Shown here piece by piece: positions 35,401 to 46,504 of a stretch of 64,000 bases of DNA (positions are counted from its first letter, which is position 1; each line of letters opens with the position of its first letter). Where the stretch lies: assembly GCA_012861695.1 (NCBI GenBank), contig JAAOOA010000399.1:14367248-14431247 (forward strand), read 5' to 3'. The DNA comes from Trematomus loennbergii. Taxonomy: Eukaryota; Chordata; Actinopteri; Perciformes; Nototheniidae. The position numbers and the translations under genes are program-made. The notes below the pieces were generated by a model that was given only the letters and a program-made list of their open reading frames with translations, was not told where the DNA came from and ran no database searches.

Positions 35401-35848
35401 GGTGAATCACCTGATTCGGTTTACCAGCAACTTGGCACACATGACATGTTCGACAATAAAGAACTACATCAGACTTGAGTCCTGGCCAAAATAAATGTTT
35501 TAAAACTCTTTCATACGTTTTTGTTACCCTCATGCGACCTGACCACGGATGATCATGAGCCAAGGACATCACCTGAGAACGATAGGCTGTTGGCACAACA
35601 ACCTGATAAATTGCAAAGGAGTCTGACTCCTCACAGGCATCACTAATCCAGCGACGCATTAATAGGCCATCTTCCATAATGTAGGCCATCTTCTTTGACT
35701 TGGCCTCTTCCTGACTGATAACAGAAGAGAGACATTTAGAAAGTGTTTCATCACTTAACTGGGCTGCCATGAATTCTTCCCGAGTGGCAGGCAGTTGTAC
35801 AAGCTCTGAGCTGTTACTGGGTGATCCAGCACCAGCAGACCGGGTCAG
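32420..35848 (-). pseudogene. Gmr1-like pol fragment, unit B
   Basis: Same INT-RT-RNaseH order on the minus strand: integrase 35195-35770 and 34820-35198, integrase tail 33921-34403, RT 33334-33732 and 33041-33289, RNase H 32673-33044. It is the most damaged complete copy, with many one-base losses (for example near 32708, 32872, 33199, 33301 and 33374). Gag and LTRs are absent. Confidence 0.85.
34412..34811. mobile_element. hAT MITE in integrase, unit B
   Basis: 400 bp with CAGGGGTGCCCA ends and ATGTAGAC duplications (34404-34411, 34812-34819). Confidence 0.9.
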
Positions 35849-36481
35849 TTTGTCTGTAGCCTACACACAAACTGAAAGATTGACAATAACGTTTTTTTAA
35901 TTTTTTTTAATTTATTTGACAGGGACAGTGCACATTGATTAACATTTCTGTAAATGCGCCAGAGTTAGCCAACAGGCTATTTTTCATCTGCAGTCCATGG
36001 ACAGATGTTGAAAGTCATCCTAAAAAAAAAATGTCACTTCAAATGACAGGTAAATACAATCAGTAAAAAACATTCAACATAGATGCTTATATTATGATAA
36101 AAGCATATATAAAAACATAAAAACAAAAATACATATTCACAAAGCAGACAGATAGCAACAGGTCAAGGCACATGTGTACAAACAGAGCGTTGTAAAGTGC
36201 AGATTGTGTCAGTGTTGACAGAGCTGATTTTCCACTAACCATGTTTTTAAATTAGATTTGAATAAACTGCATGTGTTTTGTTCTCTAATCGTTACAGGGA
36301 TTGAGTTCCACTGTTGCACAGCTTTAAAAGAAAATGAATATTGGCTGAATGAACTCTTCCTTAATGGAACAACGTAATCTCCTCTTGTTGCAGCTCTTGT
36401 TGACCTATAGTTATAGGTGTGCGTATGGTGATAAAATGTCTGAGCGGAGGTGAGGTAAGTTGACTTTGACTTGACTTTCAA
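35849..36481 (-). mobile_element. L2-like LINE 3' end, unit B
   Basis: Minus ORF 36209-36481 is the intact 90-codon C-terminal tail ending NQLCQH; 3' UTR to the left. Confidence 0.75.
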
Positions 36482-36568
36482 AGCTAAAATATAGTTTGTC
36501 TAATATTAACGTCTAATATTTGAGTAAATGCGTGTTGTAAACTGTAACGTTCTTCTTGGTTATTAACT

Positions 36569-36638
36569 GGGGATGTAGCTCAGTGGTAGAGCGCATGCTT
36601 TGCATGTTGAGGCCCCGGGTTCAATCCCCGCATCTCCA
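36569..36638 (+). pseudogene. broken tRNA-Ala, unit B
   Basis: 70 nt instead of 72. One A is lost after the anticodon stem (GCATGTTGAGG instead of GCATGTATGAGG) and one G at the T-stem/acceptor junction (CCCCGCAT instead of CCCCGGCAT), which disrupts the T stem and acceptor register. The A and B boxes remain. Either a pseudogene or two assembly errors. Confidence 0.8.
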
Positions 36639-36736
36639 CTCGTTTTTTGAAGTGGTTCAATCCGATGGGATTTGGTTTGGGAACTGGTACAAGTCCCAAA
36701 TGCAGAACAATCATTATCACCACAGACCTGTGACAG

Positions 36737-37141
36737 ATCGCGGATACAAGCGGCCGAGATGGGTTTTCTCCGCAGGGTGGCTGGCGTCTCCCTTAGGAAT
36801 AAGGTGAGAAGTTCAGTCATCCGGGAGGGACTCGGAGTTGAACCGCCCCTCCTGCACGTCGAAAGGAGCCAGTTGAGGTGGTTCAGGCACCTACCTAGTA
36901 AGGATGCCACCTGGGCGCCTCCCTAGGGAGGGGTTCCAGGCGCGTCCAGCTGGGAAGAGACCGAGGGGTAGACCTAGGACCATGTGGAGGGACTATATCT
37001 CTTCGCTGGCCTGGGAGCGCCTTGGGATCCCCCAGTCAAAGCTGGTTGATGTGTCCAGGGAAAGGAAAGTTTGGGGCTCTCTGCTGGAACTGCTACCTCC
37101 GCGACCCGACCACGGATAAGCGGGAGAAGATGGATGTATGG
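36737..37141 (+). mobile_element. RTE/Rex3-like 3' fragment, unit B
   Basis: 405 bp, duplications ACCTGTGACAG at 36726-36736 and 37142-37152. The tail is slightly degenerate (GATGTATG). Confidence 0.75.
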
Positions 37142-37200
37142 ACCTGTGACAGTGATACCTATGGAAGCCTGTTTGCGCAACAGGAAAAAAAAAAAAATCC

Positions 37201-37352
37201 TTAAGTCAATATATTGACTTACTATCTCAATATATTGACTTACTATCTAAATATATTGACTTACTATCTCAATATATTGAATTAGCTATCTCAATATATT
37301 GACTTACTATCTCAATATATTGACTTAGCTATCTCAATATATTGACTTAGAA
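37201..37352. repeat. palindromic satellite, unit C
   Basis: About seven units of the 21-22-bp repeat. Confidence 0.9.
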
Positions 37353-37709
37353 TATAGAATAAGGCACATAGACATCAATGTTCATCATAAACCGGTACAA
37401 CTTTATATTAAGGTACACAAATTAACCATCAACTAGTTGTTAATTAACATGCATATTAGCAGTATATTGGCTCTTTATTAGTCATTATAAAACACGTATT
37501 AATGCCTTATTCTACATGACTATATTCTACAAGTAATAGGCCATTAGTTGAGAGTTTTTCCTCAATAACCCTCTAATTAGTCCTTATTTATTGCAAGTAA
37601 GGAAGTTGTTGTACATGAGCTTTGGTCTTAATATGCTCTCCTCAATATGTCTAAATAACTAAAAATTAGGTATTTCTATCTAAGAATATATTCCCTATTT
37701 TAAAGTAAA
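37353..37709. repeat. AT-rich block, unit C
   Basis: Near-copy of 25776-26135. Confidence 0.75.
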
Positions 37710-39303
37710 GTCTTGTTCATAACCAACAAGCTAATTTGACTCTAATTGACCTGAACAGGTTCCCTATTCTAAAGTTGCCTCCTCTTCACACTTTGTAAAT
37801 ACATTATAGCACAAAACTACTGAAATGAACCTCAACAGTACATGAACAAAGTAGGCTCACGTTGAAATATCTGTTTTATTAATGAAGCACGAGATAGTGC
37901 ATCGGCAAGAACATGATCGGCCCCCTTTTTATGACTTATGTCAAGGTTGTAGTTCTGGACAATCAATGACCAACGCATAAGGCGTTGATTGTGGTTGTAC
38001 ATCCTTGCAAGAAAAACCAGGGGATTGTGATCAGTGTATACCTTAATAGGTTTTACATTGGAGCCAAGATACACCTCAAAGTGCTGCAAGGCAAACAATA
38101 GAGCTAAAGCTTCTTTTTCAATCGTAGAGTACTTCAACTGATGTTTGTTAAACTTTCGGGAGTAGTAACTCACGGGGGATCGATGGCCTGTGCATCTTCT
38201 TGTAGAAGAACAGCCCCTGTCCCAACTCCACTGGCATCGACCTCGAGCTTGAATGGCTTCGAAAAGTCTGGTGCAGAAAGAACAGGAGTGCAACACAGAA
38301 TACCTTTAAGGCTCTCAAATGACTGTTGACACTCACCGGACCAAACGAAAGGCTTTGAGGGACTGGTCAACGTAGTGAGCGGGGCCGCCACCGAGGAGAA
38401 GTTTCTGCAGAAATGGCCATAGTACCCTACCATTCCTAGGAAGCGGCGAAGTTCCCTTCTGGTGGATGGCACTGGGAGGGAGGCAATTGCCCTGATCTTT
38501 GTATCATCAGGGCACACCTGCCCTCGACCAACCTGCTGACCAAGGTAGAGAACGGTACCTTTTCCAAACTCACATTTGGCAAGGTTTAACGTTAGGGATG
38601 CGGCCGACAAGCACTTAAAAACTTCTCTTAAGGTAGACATGTGGCTAGCCCAGTCATTAGAATAGAAAACAATGTCGTCCAGATATGCCTTACAGTTTGG
38701 AATATGTCCTAATACAAGATTTACAAGGCTCTGAAAGGTGGCAGGTGCGTTACATATACCGAAAGGCATCACAGTGTACTGAAGGAAGCTGTCAGGGGTC
38801 ACAAAGGCTGAGATATCGGAAGCACGCTGTGTTAAAGGAACTTGCCAGCATCCCTTTAACATGTCCAGCTTACTGACAAATTGTGCAGGACCGATTTCAT
38901 CGATGCAGTCATCAATGAGCGGTAACGGGTGTGCATCGGGGACAGTGACAGCATTAACCTTGTGAAAGTCAGTGCAGAATCTGGGACTTCCATCTGTCTT
39001 TGTGTCTAGCACACAAGGGGAACTCCATGAACTGGAACTAGGCCTTGCAAATCCGTTTTTAAGTAGATACTCAACTTCCCTTTTCATAACCTCTCTCTTA
39101 ACTGGGTTAACCCTATACGCACGCTGTTTGATGGGCAAAGGGTTGGTTAAGACCACATCATGAGCTAGGACAGAAGTGTGTGAGGGAGTGTCATTAAAAA
39201 GACATGCAAAGTCAAATATCAGCTTTTGTATATCACTTTCTTGGTTATCAGGGAGATGAGACAAGTAATTGGGCAAATCAGCCAATACCTCAGTATTGCT
39301 TAG

Positions 39304-40127
39304 TAGGGATGTCCCGATCACCTTTTTTTGCTCCCGATCCGATTCCAATCATTTGATTTTGACAATCTGCCGATACCGATTTTTCCCGATCCGATCTTTA
39401 TGCAATGCATTGAGAAAAAAAAGGTAACAGATAACGGCTGGTCATCCAACGCGATGAATTCAGCTATCTTGGCTGTTATTTTTTTGGCCTTTTCACTGTT
39501 CTGGGGCAGTTTCTCTTTCCTTTTAAAAGTCTCTGAAAGTGTCAGTTGATTCAGTGCCGTTACCCAAGTGGCCGCTGTGTACTCGTCGTGTTGTTGTTGG
39601 TGTTTGTTTCTCAGGTGGCGTATTAGATTGGTCGTGTTGAACGTAGCTCTGTTCTTTCCACCACGCGGAACCTCCGCCTTGCAAACATTGCATCTGGCTG
39701 TTACATTGCCTTCGCTTTCAATTTTATAATACTTCCAAACTCCTGACATTTTCTCTGTCCCGACTCCCGAGTCACCAGCTGAACGTAGCCTCTTGTTAGC
39801 TTACTGCTACTATTAGACACTGCGCCCTGCCCACTCTGTTGCCAGATTTGAGAGAAATAAGCAACCAGGTCTATGAAAACAAGCCCAAAAGAAGCAACAC
39901 ATACCTGATGTTGTGTAATTTTAAACCAAAACTAAGGCCTGGGGATGACTTTAAGACGTGAACATGGTCATTTTTGTTTTGTAACATTAAATAAAATAAA
40001 AATATTTATAAAAAAAAAAAAAAAAAAAGATTCTTGATCCCCGATTTTTTTCTCCCGATTCCGATCTTTTGAAAATCACGTGATCGGCTCCGATCCCCGA
40101 TCACGTGATCGGATCGGGACATCTCTA
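39304..40127 (-). mobile_element. 824-bp hAT derivative carrying a BED finger
   Basis: Ends TAGGGATGTCCCGATC and, on the other strand, TAGAGATGTCCCGATC, with an exact 8-bp duplication TTGCTTAG (39296-39303, 40128-40135). It retains only the transposase N-terminus (see 39318-39749); no catalytic domain is present, so it is nonautonomous. Confidence 0.9.
39318..39749 (-). CDS. BED-type zinc-finger protein, truncated hAT transposase
   Basis: 143 codons with ATG at 39747-39749. A BED finger spans residues about 3-50: aromatic WKYY, CNVC (Cx2C) and HLRNKH (Hx4H). It is followed by ~55 residues typical of the linker after the finger (SEKAKKITAKIAEFIALDDQPLSV), after which the frame runs into the terminal repeat sequence and stops. 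Full hAT transposases of this type continue for ~500 residues; the dimerisation and RNase H-like catalytic parts are missing. If expressed, it could bind its own termini without cutting; that role is inference. Confidence 0.7.
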   Translation of the reverse strand: MSGVWKYYKIESEGNVTARCNVCKAEVPRGGKNRATFNTTNLIRHLRNKHQQQHDEYTAATWVTALNQLTLSETFKRKEKLPQNSEKAKKITAKIAEFIALDDQPLSVTFFFSMHCIKIGSGKIGIGRLSKSNDWNRIGSKKR

Positions 40128-40545
40128 TTGCTTAGTCTTGCCCCCTGTGGTGTTGCACTGCGCATCACCAACTCATCCTCATTTGAGCTCACCCTCGAAA
40201 CTGAAGCCATAGGAGAGACGGTTGTCCCCACCTGGTGAGCTTTGGAAGACTCGTTTTGGTCATCCCTGGAGCAGTACTTCTTCAGCATGTTGATATGACA
40301 CACTCTGGTAGGACGTCTGCGGTCAGGTGTTTGAATGACGTAGTTTGTTTCACCGAGCTTCTTATCTACAACATAAGGACCAGAACATTTAGTAGACAGA
40401 GCAGAACCAGGTACAGGCAATAGAACCAACACCTTGTCACCTGGCTGAAACAAGCGCGCTACCGCCTTCTGGTCGTAGCGTTTCTTCATCTTCCCCTGGG
40501 TAGAGGTCAGAGCTTCCCTAGCCAAGGAGCAAGCACGATGTAGAC

Positions 40546-40944
40546 CAGGGGTGCCCAATACGTCGATTGCAATCGACCGGTCGATGGCAAGGGTAGTGTG
40601 GGTAGATCGCATTGGCAGTGACAAAAAAAGAAGAAAAAAAAAAGAAAAAAACTTACTATGGCATTTGCCACTTGATTGATGTACAGGTAAGCCAGTCTGA
40701 GTTGTATTGTGCCATACGGGTTCATGCAGTTATGAGGGGGCCTCACCTCCTCATCTGAAGCGCAAATGCGGCGCACTATTATACGCTTATGCGGCGCAAT
40801 TAGTGTAAGCGCGCCACAGTTTATCCGTCATTTAGTCCCCCCCCCCCCCGCTCAAGACACAGATTGGGCAGGGGCGGCCCTGTAGGTAGATCATTTGGTC
40901 ATTTTAATAGTAGCTCCCAAGCTGAAAAAGTGTGGGCACCCCTG
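40546..40944. mobile_element. hAT MITE in integrase, unit C
   Basis: 399 bp, ATGTAGAC duplications at 40538-40545 and 40945-40952. Confidence 0.9.
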
Positions 40945-41109
40945 ATGTAGACGATCCCTAAGTTTGGCGACATACTCCGGGATACTGCAAACTTTTTTCG
41001 TTGGCATGATCAAATGCTCTTTAAGAACTCTTAGAGGACCTCTGACCTCATGTCCAAACACTAGCTCAGCAGGACTAAAACCTAGAGACTCCTGAACAGC
41101 TTCACAGGC

Positions 41110-41691
41110 TGTAAGGGTCTCACTAGCACTGAGCTAGCTATCCATCCAGTTAAACCGTTTGAAAGAAAACTCCAGCACAGTTGTCAGTTTTACTGAAGTC
41201 TCTTTACTTGGTGAAACTGTAAAGACAATACAGACATAACAGTTTATTATTGACTGCCCGACTGACGAGCTAAATAGACAGAATACTTCACACAATGAGC
41301 TACGGTGCACAAACTGAGAAGCTAATCAGCCTAGCTGCTAGTAGCTTAGCCGCAAAGAATACTCACTGCATTCCTACAAACATAAACATTTTACATACAA
41401 CATATTCCCATGAAGCCACAGTCTGTCGGACAATAACACTCACAGACGATGCGTGAACCAGCGGGAAATACGAAGCACAGCCCATGGAGAGCAGACGTCC
41501 GTTCATGAAACAACCCAAGCTACACGTGGAGCACACCCGGGAACGAACAAGTTCGGTCTCCTAGCAACAGGAATCGAATAAACCACTAGAAAGCAGCAGT
41601 GTCAAACAACCACCACAAGGTGGTGCCAAAACACAGCCAAGAAAACACATATACGACAGATATACACCAAAACACACACAAGGACAGAACA
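41110..41691 (-). repeat. BEL/Pao LTR (left, 3' in element sense)
   Basis: 582 bp, TGTAAGGG…CAGAACA, differing from 43326-43908 at about seven to nine positions by eye. Confidence 0.9.
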
Positions 41692-41724
41692 CTCCCCGTC
41701 TGGGGTTTTTAAACCCCAGATCAA

Positions 41725-42342
41725 TCAACAAGAATCAGTCTTTGGAGACAGAAGCAGGACCACTTCTGTAACAGGACGAGAAAAGATCCTTTTGGTCTTG
41801 TCCTTGGAGATCTCTACCTCGATCTTACGAACCAGTCCATCCCTTCCTAGGAATGTCTTTGTGATGGTGGCCATAGGCCATTCGTTTCTCTGAGCCTGAT
41901 TGTCTTTCAGGAGAACAATGTCCCCCTCTTGAAGGTTTGACCTCTTAGACCGCCACTTGTGACGAAACTGCAGAGTCTTGAGATATTCTTTTCTCCACCT
42001 ACTCCAAAAGGTGTCCGCCAGGCTCTGAACTTGCTTCCACTGCTCTTTAAAGAGGTCTGCCTCTTCAAAGTTACCTGGAGGAGGTGGTGTAGAGCCTGTT
42101 TTGAGGGTCAGGAGCATTGCTGGGGTGAGGATGAGAGGTGACTCTGGATCTGAAGATACTGGAATGAGAGGTCTAGCATTGATGACTGCTGTCACCTCAG
42201 CCATGAGCGTAAGCAGAACTTCATGCGTCAAAGAAGACTTCTTCTGTTCAAGCAGCAGATAGTCAAGAATGCGACGAGCGATGCCAATCATCCGTTCCCA
42301 TGCCCCACCATGTGGGACGCATGTGGCGGGTTGAACACCCAT
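41725..42342 (-). pseudogene. BEL/Pao integrase C-terminal half
   Basis: 205 codons: the integrase glutamate region (VPHGGAWERMIGIARRIL), TLMAEVTAVINARPL, then the Pao-type C-terminal domain (WSRWRKEYLKTLQFR…LQEGDIVLLKDN…NEWPMATI…RPVTEVVLL). It ends 33 bp from the left LTR. The preceding integrase piece is in another frame (42288-42980), so the protein is broken near 42300. Confidence 0.8.
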
Positions 42343-42980
42343 GTGCAGTTCTGCGTGCTCAGGTACTTCTCCACGTTGTTGCCACTGGGATCTGTAGTCT
42401 TCATTTGCAACTCTCGAGAAGCGCCAACGAAGTTAGTGCCGCAGTCAGACCGTATTTGTTTTGCTGTGAACTCTAGAAAGTGGGCTTTCATCTGTGGCCG
42501 TTTTTCCAGCATGCGTCTCAATGAGGCAAGACGATCTTGTGCTTGTTTCCTATTGTTAGGCAGCCTCTGTCTTGGTAACCGGAAAGGTAGTGGTCCCACC
42601 CAGCTCTTCGAGCTGTCTTGATGAAACTCTGCTTCCATGATCTTAAGAAACTTCATATCTTCTACGGATGGGGCTAGTTTGTGGTCGTTGGCAGTTCGCG
42701 TGAAGATGGTTTGACCCAGACTGTCTGCATCATGTGTTGCTGTGCTGAACTTAGAGGTCAGTGCTGGATGATGTGTGTAGTCAGGGGTTTGATTGAAGAT
42801 TTCTCTTACCTTGAGTTGGTTGTTGCATGGCTGCAGATGGCTAGTATGACCATTCTCCAAGATAGACGTCTTGTAACTGTTCACCTCTAGTGGTTCGCGA
42901 GCACCTGCTAGACACACGTCACCAACGACAACCCATCCCAGGTCCAGCCTTTGGCGCGAACGGTGCGTTGTCTGGACCAC
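42288..42980 (-). pseudogene. BEL/Pao protease-RT to integrase deletion fusion
   Basis: 230 codons. The N-terminal part continues the protease (LDLGWVVVGDVCL). Residues up to about 170 are the region before RT (LEKRPQMKAHFLEF). After that, AKQIRSDCGTNFVGAS is integrase with its second catalytic Asp. RT palm and RNase H are deleted at the fusion without losing the frame. Confidence 0.75.
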
Positions 42981-43170
42981 TTATCTGCTCACGGACCTTG
43001 TGGACCCTGAGAATGTCTCTGCCCAGCAAGAGGAGTATGTCAGCGTTAGGATCGAGAGGTGGTATTTCGTCGGCAATGCACTTCAGGCGAGGATGGTGAT
43101 GAGCTGCATTTGGCGTAGGGACTTCGGAGCGGTTGTTGGGAACTTGGTTGCACTCTAAAAGTGAAGGCAA
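42919..43170 (-). pseudogene. BEL/Pao protease fragment
   Basis: 83 codons with PNAAHHHPRLKCIADEIP and DILLLLGRDILRVHKVREQ, the end of the retroviral-type aspartic protease and the linker to RT. Upstream gag is missing. Confidence 0.7.
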
Positions 43171-43325
43171 AGGAAAGCTTAGCTTTAGAATTCAATAACG
43201 TGGATGAAGAGATAAGATGGCGTGAAGGTTGTACATATGCACTGAGTTAGCCACTTAGCTCTTGGTGTCGCTCCGTAGGAAGCCTGTCTCCGTCCCCGGA
43301 GCTGGCTGTAATGCCGTCTTTTCAC

Positions 43326-43908
43326 TGTAAGGGTCTCACTAGCACTGAGCTAGCTATCCATCCAGTTAAACCGTTTGAAAGAAAACTCCAGCACAGTTGT
43401 CAGTTTTACTGAAGTCTCTTTACTTGGTGAAACTGTAAAGACAATACAGACATAACAGTTTATTATTGACTGCCCGACTGACGAGCTAAATAGACAGAAT
43501 ACTTCACACAATGAGCTACGGTGCACAAACTGAGAAGCTAATCAGCCTATCCGCTAGTAGCTTAGCCGCAAAGAATACTCACTGCATTCCTACAAACATA
43601 AACATTTTACATACAACATATTCCCATGAAGCCACAGTCTGTCGGACAATAACACTCACAGACGATGCGTGAACCAGCGGGAAATACGAAGCACAGCCCA
43701 TGGAGAACAGACGTCCGTTCATGAAACAACCCAAGCTACACGTGGAGCACACCCGGGAAACGAACAAGTTCGGTCTCCGAGCAACAGGAATCGAATAAAC
43801 CACTAGAAAGCAGCAGTCAAACAACCACCACAAGGTGGTGCCAGAACACAGCCAAGAAAACACATATACGACAGATATACACCAAAAACACACATCAAGG
43901 ACAGAACA
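43326..43908 (-). repeat. BEL/Pao LTR (right, 5' in element sense)
   Basis: 583 bp partner of 41110-41691. Confidence 0.9.
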
Positions 43909-44774
43909 CAGGCAGCAAATAACACTAAACCAATCTTTATGAGACTCGTGGCAATGTTTTCTTAACATGCATTGCATAGTCTGGTGAAACCTCTCTAATG
44001 CCCCCTGACTTTCAGGATGATATGGGCTGGATGTCACATGCTTGATACCTAAGGTGTCAAGTACCCGGGCAAACACTTTAGACATGAAGTTGGTACCTTG
44101 GTCTGTTTGAACTACCTTCATGGAGAAAAACTTCAGAAGTGCCTTGGTGATGACCGGGGCAGTGATTTTCCGTAGTGGGATGGCTTCTGGGAACCTAGTG
44201 GAGTTTCGGGACATGACAGTTAAGAGAAACTGGTTTCCAGTTTTAGTTTTTGGCAAGGGTCCCACACAATCCACAATCACCCTATCAAATGGCTCTCCCA
44301 TTACTGGAATGGGAATGAGAGGAGCAGGGTGAATCACCTGATTCGGTTTACCAGCAACTTGGCACACATGACATGTTCGACAATAAAGAACTACATCAGA
44401 CTTGAGTCCTGGCCAAAATAAATGTTTTAAAACTCTTTCACACGTTTTTGTTACCCCCATGCGACCTGACCACGGATGATCATGAGCCAAGGACATCACC
44501 TGAGAACGATAGGCTGTTGGCACAACAACCTGATAAATTGCAAAGGAGTCTGACTCCTCACAGGCATCACTAATCCAGCGACGCATTAATAGGCCATCTT
44601 CCATAATGTAGGCCATCTTCTTTGACTTGGCCTCTTCCTGACTGATAACAGAAGAGAGACATTTAGAAAGTGTTTCATCACTTAACTGGGCTGCCATGAA
44701 TTCTTCCCGAGTGGCAGGCAGTTGTACAAGCTCTGAGGTGTTACTGGGTGATCCAGCACCAGCAGACCGGGTCA

Positions 44775-45405
44775 GTTTGTCTGTAGCCTACACACAAACT
44801 GAAAGATTGACAATAACGTTTTTTAAATTTTTTTATTTATTTGACAGGGACAGTGCACATTGATTAACATTTCTGTAAATGCGCCAGAGTTAGCCAACAG
44901 GCTATTTTTCATCTGCAGTCCATGGACAGATGTTGAAAGTCATCCTAAAAAAAAATGTCACTTCAAATGACAGGTAAATACAATCAGTAAAACAACATTC
45001 AACATAGATGCTTATATTATGATAAAAGCATATATAAAAACATAAAAACAAAAATACATATTCACAAAGCAGACAGATAGCAACAGGTCAAGGCACATGT
45101 GTACAAACAGAGCGTTGTAAAGTGCAGATTGTGTCAGTGTTGACAGAGCTGATTTTCCACTAACCATGTTTTAAATTAGATTTGAATAAACTGCATGTGT
45201 TTTGTTCTCTAATCGTTACAGGGATTGAGTTCCACTGTTGTACAGCTTTGAAAGAAAATGAATATTGGCTGAATGAACTCTTCCTTAATGGAACAACGTA
45301 ATCTCCTCTTGTTGCAGCTCTTGTTGACCTATAATTATAGGTGTGCGTATGGTGATAAAATGTCTGAGCGGAGGTGAGGTAAGTTGACTTTGACTTGACT
45401 TTCAA
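44775..45405 (-). mobile_element. L2-like LINE 3' end, unit C
   Basis: Minus ORF 45160-45405; one T is lost in the run near 45170, which shifts the last ten codons. Confidence 0.75.
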
Positions 45406-45491
45406 AGCTATAATATAGTTTGTCTAATATTAACGTCTAATATTTGAGTAAATGCGTGTTGTAAACTGTAACGTTCTTCTTGGTTATAACT

Positions 45492-45563
45492 GGGGATGTA
45501 GCTCAGTGGTAGAGCGCATGCTTTGCATGTATGAGGCCCCGGGTTCAATCCCCGGCATCTCCA
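45492..45563 (+). tRNA. tRNA-Ala (TGC), unit C
   Basis: 72 nt, intact cloverleaf and promoter boxes, TTTT immediately downstream. Confidence 0.95.
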
Positions 45564-45660
45564 CTCCTTTTGAAGTGGTTCAATCCGATGGGATTTGGTT
45601 TGGGAACCGGTACAAGTCCCAAATGCAGAACAAATCATTATCACCACAGACCTGTGACAG

Positions 45661-46064
45661 ATCGCGGATACAAGCGGCCGAGATGGGTTTTCTCCGCAGG
45701 GTGGCTGGCGTCTCCCTTAGGAATAAGGTGAGAAGTTCAGTCATCCGGGAGGGACTCGGAGTTGAACCGCTCCTCCTTCACGTCGAAAGGAGCCAGTTGA
45801 GGTGGTTCAGGCACCTACCTAGTAAGGATGCCACCTGGGCGCCTCCCTAGGAGGGGTTCCAGGCGTGTCCAGCTGGGAAGAGACCGAGGGGTAGACCTAG
45901 GACCAGGTGGAGGGATTATATCTCTTCGCTGGCCTGGGAGCGCCTTGGGATCCCCCAGTCAAAGCTGGTTGATGTGGCCAGGGAAAGGAAAGTTTGGGGC
46001 TCTCTGCTGGAACTGCTACCTCCGCGACCCGACCACGGATAAGCGGGAGAAGATGGATGTATGG
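45661..46064 (+). mobile_element. RTE/Rex3-like 3' fragment, unit C
   Basis: 404 bp, duplications ACCTGTGACAG (45650-45660, 46065-46075). One G is lost near 45850. Confidence 0.75.
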
Positions 46065-46122
46065 ACCTGTGACAGTGATACCTATGGAAGCCTGTTTGCG
46101 CCACAGGAAAAAAAAAAAAATC

Positions 46123-46147
46123 CTGTAAGTCAATATATTGACTTAGA
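46123..46147. repeat. palindromic satellite, unit D (single unit)
   Basis: Only one TAAGTCAATATATTGACTTA palindrome remains, against seven to fifteen units elsewhere. Confidence 0.9.
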
Positions 46148-46504
46148 ATATAGAATAAGGCACATAGACATCAATGTTCATCATATAACCGGTACAACTT
46201 TATATTAAGGTACACAAATTAACCATCAACTAGTTGTTAATTAACATGCATATTAGCAGTATATTGGCTCTTTATTAGTCATTATAAAACACGTATTAAT
46301 GCCTTATTCTACATGACTATATTCTACAAGTAATAGGCCATTAGTTGAGAGTTTTTCCTCAATAACCCTCTAATTAGTCCTTATTTATTGCAAGTAAGGA
46401 AGTTGTTGTACATGAGCTTTGGTCTTAATATGCTCTCCTCAATATGTCTAAATAACAAAAAATTAGGTATTTCTATCTAAGAATATATTCCCTATTTTAA
46501 AGTA
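46148..46504. repeat. AT-rich block, unit D
   Basis: Near-copy of 25776-26135. Confidence 0.75.

Larger units (their letters stand above)
31798..37200. repeat. array unit B (5.4 kb)
   Basis: Same order as unit A without private large insertions, so its length approximates the ancestral unit. Confidence 0.9.
41110..43908 (-). mobile_element. internally deleted BEL/Pao retrotransposon
   Basis: Two LTRs (582/583 bp) and a 1.63-kb interior, flanked by CAGGC (41105-41109 and 43909-43913). On the minus strand the interior encodes the tail of the protease (42919-43170, LGRDILRVHKVREQ), then the RT-proximal region (MKIMEAEFHQ-like, PRQRLPNNRKQAQDRL), and then jumps directly to integrase (SDCGTNFVGASREL) and its C-terminal domain (41725-42342). 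Gag, most RT and RNase H are absent. BEL/Pao elements normally encode gag-PR-RT-RH-INT; this copy could only move in trans. Confidence 0.85.
37710..44774 (-). pseudogene. Gmr1-like pol fragment, unit C, with nested insertions
   Basis: RT is intact over 38170-39348 (TDFHKVNAV, YLDDIVFYSND) and is followed by RNase H (37832-38296). The integrase tail is 40136-40537 and the N-terminal/catalytic integrase about 43914-44697. A 16-bp deletion (lost GGAACACCGTCATCCC) lies beside the BEL insertion at about 43928. Nested inserts are hAT (39304-40127), hAT MITE (40546-40944) and BEL/Pao (41110-43908). Confidence 0.85.
37201..46122. repeat. array unit C (8.9 kb; core about 5.3 kb)
   Basis: Standard unit enlarged by two private insertions: hAT at 39304 and BEL/Pao at 41110. 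Confidence 0.9.
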
